Shown here in pieces: positions 22,949 through 29,097 of a DNA stretch of 34,279 bases (within the stretch, counting starts at the first letter, position 1; each line of letters starts with the position of its first letter). The DNA lies in NCBI GenBank assembly GCA_021770065.1, contig JAETRR010000044.1, positions 1 through 34,279 of the forward strand, in the 5' to 3' direction. This DNA comes from Lachnoclostridium sp. GTDB taxonomy: Bacteria; Bacillota; Clostridia; Lachnospirales; Lachnospiraceae. The notes beneath the pieces are model-generated. The model worked only from the letters and a program-made list of their open reading frames with translations. It ran no database searches and was not told the origin of the DNA. Made by a program: the position numbers and the translations under genes.

Positions 22949-23293
22949 ATGCATTTGTATAGAAAGAAAAAAAAGCATCTTCTGCAATGGGCGATTGCCC
23001 TCGGCTTGTTTTCTGCAGCGCTTCTGTTTCTGATAGTGAGCAGCAGCCGGATGGAAGAAACTGTAAAGAGGGAACAGCAGGAGCTTCTCACAGACGCTGT
23101 CAATCAGGCTGTAGTGAACTGCTATGCCATGGAAGGCCGGTATCCGGAGAGTATACAGTATCTGATAGAGAACTATGGGATACAGGTTGATTTCGGGAAA
23201 TATGCAGTGAGTTATGAAATATTTGCAGAAAATATCAAGCCTCATGTGAAGGTCATCCGCTTGGGAGAGACAGAGAATGGAGAGGGAATATGA
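22949..23293 (+). CDS. Pilin-like membrane protein (GspG-like)
   Basis: A 114-aa protein: basic N-terminus MHLYRKKKKHLLQW, one hydrophobic helix (about residues 13-33), then a helical stalk that continues into VNQAVVNCYAMEGRYPESIQYLIENYGIQVDFGKY. That YxxxGxYP...L..YGI pattern recalls GspG-type major pseudopilins. However, the canonical prepilin peptidase site (G before F, and glutamate at +5) is missing. The protein may therefore stay anchored as an uncleaved stalk. It overlaps the next gene by 4 bases (ATGA). Confidence 0.65.
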   Translation: MHLYRKKKKHLLQWAIALGLFSAALLFLIVSSSRMEETVKREQQELLTDAVNQAVVNCYAMEGRYPESIQYLIENYGIQVDFGKYAVSYEIFAENIKPHVKVIRLGETENGEGI

Positions 23294-23760
23294 GAGAACA
23301 AAGGCATGCGGTGAACGGACTGCTGACTCTTCTGGTTTACGGAATCTTTGCCCTGTTTTCGCTGCTTTTAGCAGCGGCCGGAGCGCGTGTCTATCAAAAT
23401 ATTGTTTCTGCAGGCAGAGAAAATACGCAGATCCGTTCATCTTTTTCCTATGTGGCAAACAAGGTGAGAATGAGTACGAGGGCGGCCGGAAGTGTCCGGA
23501 TTGAGGAACAGGACGGCATGGATGTGCTGGTGCTTAACTCTGCGGCAGAGGGGTATGAGATCCGTATTTACTACTATGACGGCGCTCTCAGGGAGGCCTA
23601 TCAGGCATCAGACCAGCCTTTTCAGCCGAAGCTTGGAGAGAAACTCGTGGAAATTCCGGACTTTCGGATAGAAGAGACTGATACGGGACATCTGATATTG
23701 TCTGCGGCAGACGGGAAAGGGAACCATCGCAGCCTGCATTTGTATTTAGAGGGGAAATAA
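23290..23760 (+). CDS. DUF4860-like pilus-associated membrane protein
   Basis: A 156-aa protein with a short basic N-terminus (MREQRHAVNG), one membrane helix (LLTLLVYGIFALFSLLLAAAGARVY) and a beta-rich extracellular domain containing SSFSYVANKVRMSTRA and EGYEIRIYYYDGALREAYQ. This looks like proteins I recall as DUF4860, found beside pilus genes of Lachnospiraceae. The architecture is that of a minor pseudopilin, again without a clear cleavage motif. Its start overlaps the stop of the preceding gene, pointing to coupled translation. Confidence 0.65.
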   Translation: MREQRHAVNGLLTLLVYGIFALFSLLLAAAGARVYQNIVSAGRENTQIRSSFSYVANKVRMSTRAAGSVRIEEQDGMDVLVLNSAAEGYEIRIYYYDGALREAYQASDQPFQPKLGEKLVEIPDFRIEETDTGHLILSAADGKGNHRSLHLYLEGK

Positions 23761-23762
23761 GT

Positions 23763-24215
23763 ATGAAAATGGCCGAAAAGAGAAATCCGGCGCTGGTGGA
23801 ACTGGTTTTGGTGATTCTGTTCTTTGCCCTGTCCTCTGTGGTACTGGTGCAGGTGTTTGTAAAAGCACATCTTATCAGTGAAGAAAGCCGGGCACAGACA
23901 TTAGGGCTGACAGCGGCTGAAGATTTGTTAGAACAGTGGAAAGAATTTCCGGCACAGCCGGAGCGGCTTTTTTCCTTGGAAAACGGCTGGAAAGAGGAAG
24001 AAACAGCAGGAAGTGTGCGTATCTTCCGTGCAGGATGTGATTCGGATATGGAACCTGTTCCTCTTGAGGAGGCGGCCTATGAGATTCGGGCAGAGCTTTG
24101 GACAGAGGAGAAAGAGGCCGGAGAGCTCTGTCGCATCCGGGTACTGGTCACAGGCATTCGGGACGGAAAGACACAGGTGGAACTTGAGACGGCCAGATAT
24201 GCGGCAGGAACATAA
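23763..24215 (+). CDS. Pilin-like protein with degenerate N-terminal motif (GspI-like)
   Basis: A 150-aa protein beginning MKMAEKRNPALVELVLVILF. The PALVELVLVI segment resembles the type III pilin signature (xxLIELLVVI): the glutamate at the +5 position is kept, but the -1 glycine is asparagine and the first residue is proline. The helix is followed by a stalk (AEDLLEQWKEFPAQ) and a beta-rich domain, as in minor pseudopilins of the GspI/GspJ kind. It starts 3 bases after the previous stop, with AGAGGGG as ribosome binding site. Whether a prepilin peptidase elsewhere processes it is open. Confidence 0.6.
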   Translation: MKMAEKRNPALVELVLVILFFALSSVVLVQVFVKAHLISEESRAQTLGLTAAEDLLEQWKEFPAQPERLFSLENGWKEEETAGSVRIFRAGCDSDMEPVPLEEAAYEIRAELWTEEKEAGELCRIRVLVTGIRDGKTQVELETARYAAGT

Positions 24216-24239
24216 CAGAGAAAGGGTAAGAATAAGCCT

Positions 24240-24707
24240 ATGAGTGAGAATCTGAAACCATGGCAGGTTCCTCCTGAGAGGAAAGAAGAGGCCCGGGGCA
24301 TGTCAAAGGGCGCCGGTGTCGGTATGGCATCCGTTCTTTTGATTGTGATGGTATTGGCATTTACCACCTTTGGGATCCTTTCTTTGGTGTCGGCTATGAC
24401 CAATGTGAGGATGAGCCGAAAAGCCCATGCAGCAGCGGCGGCTTATTATCAGGCGGAGGGACGGCTTCAGGAGCAGCTGGCACAGCTTGATGCGGATCTT
24501 CTTGCAGGCCGTGCCCGGATTCCCGAGCAGGGATTCTGGGAACTGAAAGAGGATGTGCAGGAGGGACAGCAATTGCTTCTGGCTGCAGAGAGCCGGGAAG
24601 GGCAGCAGGAGGATGAAGGGCGTTATAAGGTTCTCTGGCAGCGGCTGGTAAATACCGTTGAGTGGAGCCCGGATCCGGGAATGGATATTTGGGACGGAGG
24701 TATGTGA
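24240..24707 (+). CDS. Pilus-operon membrane protein, 155 aa
   Basis: A 155-aa protein with a ~24-residue charged cytoplasmic N-terminus, one long hydrophobic helix (about residues 25-50, containing GMASVLLIVMVLAFTTFGIL) and a helical, Gln/Glu-rich exterior part with YYQAEGRLQEQLAQLDADL. The layout recalls PilX/GspK-type accessory subunits, with a long leader before the helix, but I cannot assign a family. It ends 1 base before the PilT-like gene. Confidence 0.6.
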   Translation: MSENLKPWQVPPERKEEARGMSKGAGVGMASVLLIVMVLAFTTFGILSLVSAMTNVRMSRKAHAAAAAYYQAEGRLQEQLAQLDADLLAGRARIPEQGFWELKEDVQEGQQLLLAAESREGQQEDEGRYKVLWQRLVNTVEWSPDPGMDIWDGGM

Positions 24708-24708
24708 G

Positions 24709-25770
24709 ATGGCAATTGAGATTCGGGAAATATTAAAGACAGGATTGGAGATGGGAGGATCGGATATTTTTGTGATTCCGGGTTCTGCGGTAAGCTTAAA
24801 AAGAGGGGGAGAAATCTTTGAGATTAATACGGAACGGGTGATGCCGGATTCCTCCAGAGAGCTGCTTGAGCAGATTTATCAACTGGCGGACCGCGATATC
24901 AGGGGGCTGCAGGAGAGGGGAGACGATGATTTTTCCTTTTCGGTAAAAGGAGCCGGCCGTTTCCGCTGCAATGCCTACAAACAGAGAAGTTCTCTGGCGG
25001 CCGTGCTTCGGATTGTTACTTTCGGGCTGCCTGACAGTCAGCAGATGCATATTCCCGAGGCCGTGATGAACCTGTATCGTCAGAAGAACGGTATGATTCT
25101 TGTTACGGGTCCGGCGGGAAGCGGAAAGACAACTACACTGGCCTGCCTGATTGATCGGATTAATCAGAAGCGGAGCGGACATATAATAACGATAGAAGAC
25201 CCCATAGAGTATATCCACTCCCATCAGAACTGCCTTGTAAGCCAGAGGGAACTGAATCTGGATACGGAGAGCTATGGGACGGCTCTGAGAGCGGCCCTCC
25301 GCCAGACTCCGGATGTAATTCTGCTGGGGGAAATGAGGGATTTTGAGACGATTCAGACGGCTTTGACGGCGGCGGAAACGGGGCAGCTTCTTTTATCCAC
25401 ACTGCATACGGTAGGGGCAGCCAAGACCATTGACCGGATTGTAGATGTATTTCCGGCCGGACAGCAGGCACAGGTGAGGGTACAATTGTCCATGGTGCTT
25501 CGGGCCGTGGTATCCCAGCGCCTGCTGCCGGCAGTGGACGGCGGCCTTGAACCGGTTTTTGAGATTATGATTGTGAATCCGGCAATCCAGAATATGATAC
25601 GGGAGGGCAAGATTCATCAGATGGACAATGTGATTTACTCCGGAGGAGAAGCCGGAATGCAGACGATGGACAGTGACATCCTGCGCCTTTATAAAGCGGG
25701 GCGGATAACAAGAGAAACGGCATTGGCCTACGCGGTCAACTCGGAGCTTCTGGGGCGGAAACTTTCTTAA
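24709..25770 (+). CDS. pilT: PilT-like type IV pilus ATPase
   Basis: A 353-aa secretion ATPase of the PilT/PilU class, without the N-terminal MshEN/PilB-type domain. Motifs in order: Walker A GPAGSGKT (134-141), Asp box ITIEDPIEYIH, Walker B region DVILLGEMRDFETIQTALTAAETG (E208) and His box STLHTVGAAKTIDRI (H233). The N-terminal PAS-like domain GGSDIFVIPGSAVSLKRGGE is present. In known systems PilT powers pilus retraction while PilB powers assembly; here it is the only ATPase in the operon. The ATG at 24709 follows the previous stop closely and uses GGAGG at 24696-24700; the upstream frame lies in the preceding gene. Confidence 0.9.
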   Translation: MAIEIREILKTGLEMGGSDIFVIPGSAVSLKRGGEIFEINTERVMPDSSRELLEQIYQLADRDIRGLQERGDDDFSFSVKGAGRFRCNAYKQRSSLAAVLRIVTFGLPDSQQMHIPEAVMNLYRQKNGMILVTGPAGSGKTTTLACLIDRINQKRSGHIITIEDPIEYIHSHQNCLVSQRELNLDTESYGTALRAALRQTPDVILLGEMRDFETIQTALTAAETGQLLLSTLHTVGAAKTIDRIVDVFPAGQQAQVRVQLSMVLRAVVSQRLLPAVDGGLEPVFEIMIVNPAIQNMIREGKIHQMDNVIYSGGEAGMQTMDSDILRLYKAGRITRETALAYAVNSELLGRKLS

Positions 25771-25783
25771 GTTTCCGCTTCTT
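25755..25783 (+). terminator. Terminator of the pilus-like operon
   Basis: GCGGAAACTT/AAGTTTCCGC (25755-25764/25769-25778) with loop TCTT, followed by TTCTTCC. A perfect 10-bp stem that overlaps the pilT stop codon. Confidence 0.7.
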
Positions 25784-25840
25784 CCGATATTGTGCCGATA
25801 TGTTGTGACAGGTAAGTACGGAAATTCAAGAAATTTGGGA

Positions 25841-25870
25841 TTGACAGAAAGTATGTTTCTGTGGTATAAA
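25841..25870 (+). promoter_or_regulatory. Promoter of tRNA-Trp
   Basis: TTGACA (25841-25846), 18-bp spacer, TATAAA (25865-25870), 19 bases before the mature tRNA. Confidence 0.85.
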
Positions 25871-25889
25871 TAATAAGTACGTTTGAGTT

Positions 25890-25960
25890 AGGGGATTGGT
25901 CAAATGGCATGACAGGGGTCTCCAAAACCCTTAGTGGGAGTTCGATTCTCTCATCCCCTG
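25890..25960 (+). tRNA. tRNA-Trp (anticodon CCA)
   Basis: Cloverleaf with acceptor AGGGGAT/ATCCCCT, anticodon stem GGGGT/ACCCT, loop CTCCAAA (anticodon CCA), T stem GGGAG/CTCTC with loop TTCGATT, and discriminator G. The 3' CCA is not encoded. A single-gene unit with its own promoter and terminator. Confidence 0.96.
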
Positions 25961-25961
25961 T

Positions 25962-26013
25962 AAAAAGTACAGGATATCTGCAGTACAGCAGAATTCCTGT
26001 ACTTTTTCTTTTT
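25962..26013 (+). terminator. Terminator of tRNA-Trp
   Basis: AAAAAGTACAGGA/TCCTGTACTTTTT (25962-25974/25995-26007) form a 13-bp stem, then CTTTTT. It begins directly after the tRNA. Confidence 0.9.
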
Positions 26014-26028
26014 ACCGGGATAAAAAGA

Positions 26029-26057
26029 ATGACAGAACCTCCCGAATGTATTATAAT
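26029..26057 (+). promoter_or_regulatory. Promoter of the PspA-SPFH cassette
   Basis: ATGACA (26029-26034), 17-bp spacer, TATAAT (26052-26057). This is a housekeeping-type promoter; no sigma-54 or typical ECF pattern is seen. Confidence 0.7.
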
Positions 26058-26070
26058 AAAAAAGAATTAT

Positions 26071-26085
26071 ATTACGGAACTGGAA
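26071..26085 (+). repeat. ATTACGGAACTGGAA motif in the pspA 5' UTR
   Basis: A 15-base motif between the promoter and the AGGAGG of pspA. It recurs identically at 27951-27965 and at 28053-28067 (again directly before a ribosome binding site), and in reverse complement at 11-25 and 118-132. Here it stands alone, without the hairpin shell found at the other sites. Confidence 0.8.
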
Positions 26086-26101
26086 TAGGAGGATATTTAA
26101 C

Positions 26102-26782
26102 ATGGCAAATATTTTAAAGAGATTCGGCGACATTATGTCAGCAAACATTAATGCACTTCTGGATAAGGCAGAGGATCCGGAAAAGATGATTGACAAATAT
26201 ATCAGAGATATCGAAGAGGATATGCGGAATGTAAAAGCAGAGACGGCAGCCGTTATGGCAACGGAGACCAAGGCAAAACGCGATCTGGCCGAGTGCCGGG
26301 ATGAGATTGCCAAGATGCAGAGATATGCAGAAAAAGCACTGACAGCAGGCAATGAAGATGACGCGCGCAGATTCCTGGAGAAAAAGGGAGAGCTTGCAGG
26401 AAAGCAGGCCGGTTTAGAACAGGCATACGATCTGGCGGCGGCCAATGCGGCCAAGATGAAGGAAATGCATGATAAACTGGAAAAGGATCTGGAGACTCTC
26501 CGGAATAAGCGTGATTCTGTCAAGGCCAAGGCGGCGGTAGCCAAAACCCAGGAAAAGCTTAATAAAATGGGAACCAGTGTTTCCGGCGCCGGGGAAGCCA
26601 TGGCTGCTTTTGACCGCATGGAGGCAAAGGTAGATCGAATGCTGGATGAGGCAAACGCGATGTCAGAGCTGAACTCCAAAGCGGACAGCATCGACGAACT
26701 GGCAGCAAAGTATGATGAGGATGGGAATTCTTCATCCGTAGACGATGAACTGGCTGCATTGAAGGCAAAAATGGGACTGTAA
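26102..26782 (+). CDS. pspA: PspA/IM30 family phage-shock protein (YdjF/LiaH-like)
   Basis: A 226-aa, almost wholly helical coiled-coil protein of the PspA/Vipp1/ESCRT-III superfamily, which binds and protects damaged membranes. The N-terminal amphipathic helix MANILKRFGDIMSANINALL is followed by DKAEDPEKMIDKYIRDIEED, the family hallmark, and by long heptad-rich helices to ~residue 180. The C-terminal part is acidic. Start supported by AGGAGG. First gene of a three-gene cassette with a zinc-ribbon membrane protein and an SPFH protein, as in B. subtilis ydjFGHI (the ydjH equivalent is missing). Confidence 0.93.
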   Translation: MANILKRFGDIMSANINALLDKAEDPEKMIDKYIRDIEEDMRNVKAETAAVMATETKAKRDLAECRDEIAKMQRYAEKALTAGNEDDARRFLEKKGELAGKQAGLEQAYDLAAANAAKMKEMHDKLEKDLETLRNKRDSVKAKAAVAKTQEKLNKMGTSVSGAGEAMAAFDRMEAKVDRMLDEANAMSELNSKADSIDELAAKYDEDGNSSSVDDELAALKAKMGL

Positions 26783-26785
26783 GCG

Positions 26786-27973
26786 ATGGAAGAAAAAATA
26801 TATTACTGCGAAGGCTGCGGCGGAGTCATGGAATTTGATGTGGCCACGCAGAACCTAAAATGCCCGAACTGCGGTACGGTAGTGCCCATTGTTCATGATA
26901 AGAGCAGATTAGTGGAACACAGCCTTACCCGTCATGCCATGCAGACGATCCGTGCCAGTGAAAAGACTACCCACACCATGGAGTGCAGAGGCTGCGGCGC
27001 CCGAATCGAAGTGGAGGGAACGGAAAGAGCGGCGGAATGCCCTTATTGCGGATCTGATTATGTGCTTGCGGATCGGGAGGCCGACGCAGTGATCCCGGAC
27101 GGTGTGCTTCCCTTTCAAGTGGATAAAAACAGGGTTGGAGAATTGTTCCGCCGGTGGCTTAAGGGCCGGTGGCTGGCACCCGGCGAGCTGAAGCATCTCT
27201 ATCAGAAGGACCGGCTTCAGGGAATATATGTGCCCTACTGGACTTTTGACGCCAAAGTAAATGCCCGTTATACGGCTATGGGAGGAAGGCATCGGACTGT
27301 TACCCGTAAAGGGCCGGACGGGAAAGAGGAGCGCCAGATAGTGACAGACTGGTATCCCACCTCTGGAAATATCCGCCATTTTTTTGATGACATTCTGGTA
27401 CCTGCTTCCGAAAAAATGAACTCGGGGCTTTTACGGCGGACCGGATATTTCGGTACACAACAGATTGTATCCTATGCTCCGGAGTATCTGTCAGGTTACA
27501 GTGCGGAGTGTTACACAGTAGATCTGGATGATGCCCACAGGGAAGCGCTGGGAACCATGGAGCGGGAGCTGGAAAGCATGGCCCGCAGTGAGGTGCTTTC
27601 CAGATACGATGAAGTGACGGATGTTCATGTGAGGGCAGAATACGGGGAGGAAACCTACAAACATGTACTGCTCCCCATGTATTCTACGGCTTATACATAT
27701 AAAGGAAAGCATTACAGGGTATTAATTAACGGGCAGAGCGGAAGAGTGGAAGGGGATTATCCGAAAAGCCCTGTGCGGATTGGCGCCATTGTATTGCTGG
27801 TACTGCTTATTCTGGCGCTTGTATACTGGTACAGCAGCGGTCCGGATATGAGGGCAGATATGCCTTACCTGTCATATACCGGGGAAACCATGACGGAAGA
27901 ACCGGCGGAAAAAAATGAAGCAATAGAGGATACATTAACAACAGCAGAAAATTACGGAACTGGAAAACAGTAA
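26786..27973 (+). CDS. Zinc-ribbon membrane protein (YdjG-like)
   Basis: A 395-aa protein. Two zinc ribbons lie at the N-terminus: CEGCGG...CPNCG (residues ~8-33) and CRGCGA...CPYCG (about 67-90). A mixed central domain (LPFQVDKNRVGELFRRWLKG, YVPYWTFDA, SAECYTVDL) precedes one membrane helix, about residues 332-350 (IGAIVLLVLLILALVYWYS), and an acidic external tail. The order PspA - this - SPFH matches YdjF-YdjG-YdjI of B. subtilis, where the membrane partner is thought to bring PspA or the SPFH protein to the membrane. It starts 3 bases after pspA with no clear Shine-Dalgarno, so coupled translation is likely. Its last residues (NYGTGKQ) are encoded by the repeat shell at 27951. Confidence 0.82.
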   Translation: MEEKIYYCEGCGGVMEFDVATQNLKCPNCGTVVPIVHDKSRLVEHSLTRHAMQTIRASEKTTHTMECRGCGARIEVEGTERAAECPYCGSDYVLADREADAVIPDGVLPFQVDKNRVGELFRRWLKGRWLAPGELKHLYQKDRLQGIYVPYWTFDAKVNARYTAMGGRHRTVTRKGPDGKEERQIVTDWYPTSGNIRHFFDDILVPASEKMNSGLLRRTGYFGTQQIVSYAPEYLSGYSAECYTVDLDDAHREALGTMERELESMARSEVLSRYDEVTDVHVRAEYGEETYKHVLLPMYSTAYTYKGKHYRVLINGQSGRVEGDYPKSPVRIGAIVLLVLLILALVYWYSSGPDMRADMPYLSYTGETMTEEPAEKNEAIEDTLTTAENYGTGKQ

Positions 27974-28067
27974 GCCCTCGTATAGTGCCAGAAGGATTTG
28001 AGACACGGCAGCAGTGTCTCAAATTCTTCTAGAGCCAGGCACTGTCAGAGGGATTACGGAACTGGAA
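27951..28067. repeat. Shell-type hairpin repeat between the zinc-ribbon and SPFH genes
   Basis: Two direct copies of ATTACGGAACTGGAA (27951-27965, 28053-28067) bracket nested inverted repeats. These are CCCTC/GAGGG (27975-27979/28048-28052), AGTGCC/GGCACT (27984-27989/28038-28043) and a 17-bp inner arm with one mismatch (27990-28006/28014-28030). The outer parts match the repeats at 11-221; the inner arms do not. It fills the whole gap, so there is no gene here. Confidence 0.85.
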
Positions 28068-28080
28068 TGGAGGCTATCAT

Positions 28081-29046
28081 ATGGGCTTATTCGGAGGACA
28101 ATTTGCCAATGTAGTAGAGTGGCAGGAATTCCGGGATGACATACTTTTCTGGAAATGGAGCAACAAGGAGATAAAAAAAGGGAGCCGTCTGATAATAAAA
28201 CCGGGCCAGGATGCCATTTTCCTATATAACGGTAAAGTGGAAGGCGTGTTCCGGGACGACGGAAGCTATGATATCGAATCACAGATCATTCCCTTTCTTT
28301 CTACACTGAAAGGGTTCAAATTCGGCTTTAACAGCGGCCTCCGCGCTGAGGTTCTATTTATCAATACGAAAGAGGTTCTGGTAAAATGGGGAACGAAGAA
28401 TCCTGTTCTGATACCTGCACCTGGACTTCCGGGCGGCATGCCCATCCGTTCTTTCGGAACCTTTAGCTGCAAGGTGGCGGACTACGATGTGTTCATTGAG
28501 CGAATTGCCGGAATCCGCCAGCAGTATTCGGTGGAAGAGGTAAAGGAGCGCATTATTTCTCTGCTTGATCAGCTTTTGATGAAATGGATTGCAAAAGAAG
28601 GCCGGGATATGTTCAACCTTCAGGTCAATGCTTCTGAAATCGGAAGAGGTATTCAGGAGGATTTGGATATGGAAATGCTGAAAATCGGAATCAGCATTAC
28701 AGGTTTTGCCATTTCCAGCTTTAACTACCCGGAGGAAGTACAGAAAATGGCGGAAAAGGCGGCGGCCCAGAGTATGATCGGCGATGTGGGGCGTTTCCAG
28801 CAGGTGGCAATGGGAGAGGCAATTGCCTCCGGAAAGGGCGGAGGAACGGCTTCCGATATGGCAGGCATTGCCATGGGATTATCCATGGGACAGCAGATGG
28901 CGGCCCAGATGCAGCAGAACCAGCAGATGCAGTCTGCGGCCTTGCAGCAGACTGCAGGAGGAACGGCTCCGAATTTCTGTCCCGACTGCGGAACTAAGAC
29001 GAACGGGGCGAATTTCTGTCCCAATTGTGGGAAAAAACTGGTATAA
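28081..29046 (+). CDS. SPFH-domain protein with C-terminal zinc ribbon (YdjI-like)
   Basis: A 321-aa protein of the SPFH/band-7 superfamily, of the kind annotated as virion core protein-like YdjI. The N-terminal FGGQFANVVEWQEFRDDILFWKW, then SRLIIKPGQDAIFLYNGKVEG and FGTFSCKVADYDVFIERI, form the SPFH core (about 1-200). A helical stretch ending PEEVQKMAEKAAAQSMIGDV follows, then a Gln/Met-rich linker (about 255-290) and a CPDCG...CPNCG zinc ribbon at the very end. No membrane helix is seen; anchoring may depend on the zinc-ribbon membrane protein encoded upstream. The ATG follows TGGAGG, which lies directly after an ATTACGGAACTGGAA copy. Confidence 0.9.
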   Translation: MGLFGGQFANVVEWQEFRDDILFWKWSNKEIKKGSRLIIKPGQDAIFLYNGKVEGVFRDDGSYDIESQIIPFLSTLKGFKFGFNSGLRAEVLFINTKEVLVKWGTKNPVLIPAPGLPGGMPIRSFGTFSCKVADYDVFIERIAGIRQQYSVEEVKERIISLLDQLLMKWIAKEGRDMFNLQVNASEIGRGIQEDLDMEMLKIGISITGFAISSFNYPEEVQKMAEKAAAQSMIGDVGRFQQVAMGEAIASGKGGGTASDMAGIAMGLSMGQQMAAQMQQNQQMQSAALQQTAGGTAPNFCPDCGTKTNGANFCPNCGKKLV

Positions 29047-29097
29047 GGGCGAGAATTTTAGAAACCGCCGAATTTGAACGGCGGAACGGAGATTTAC

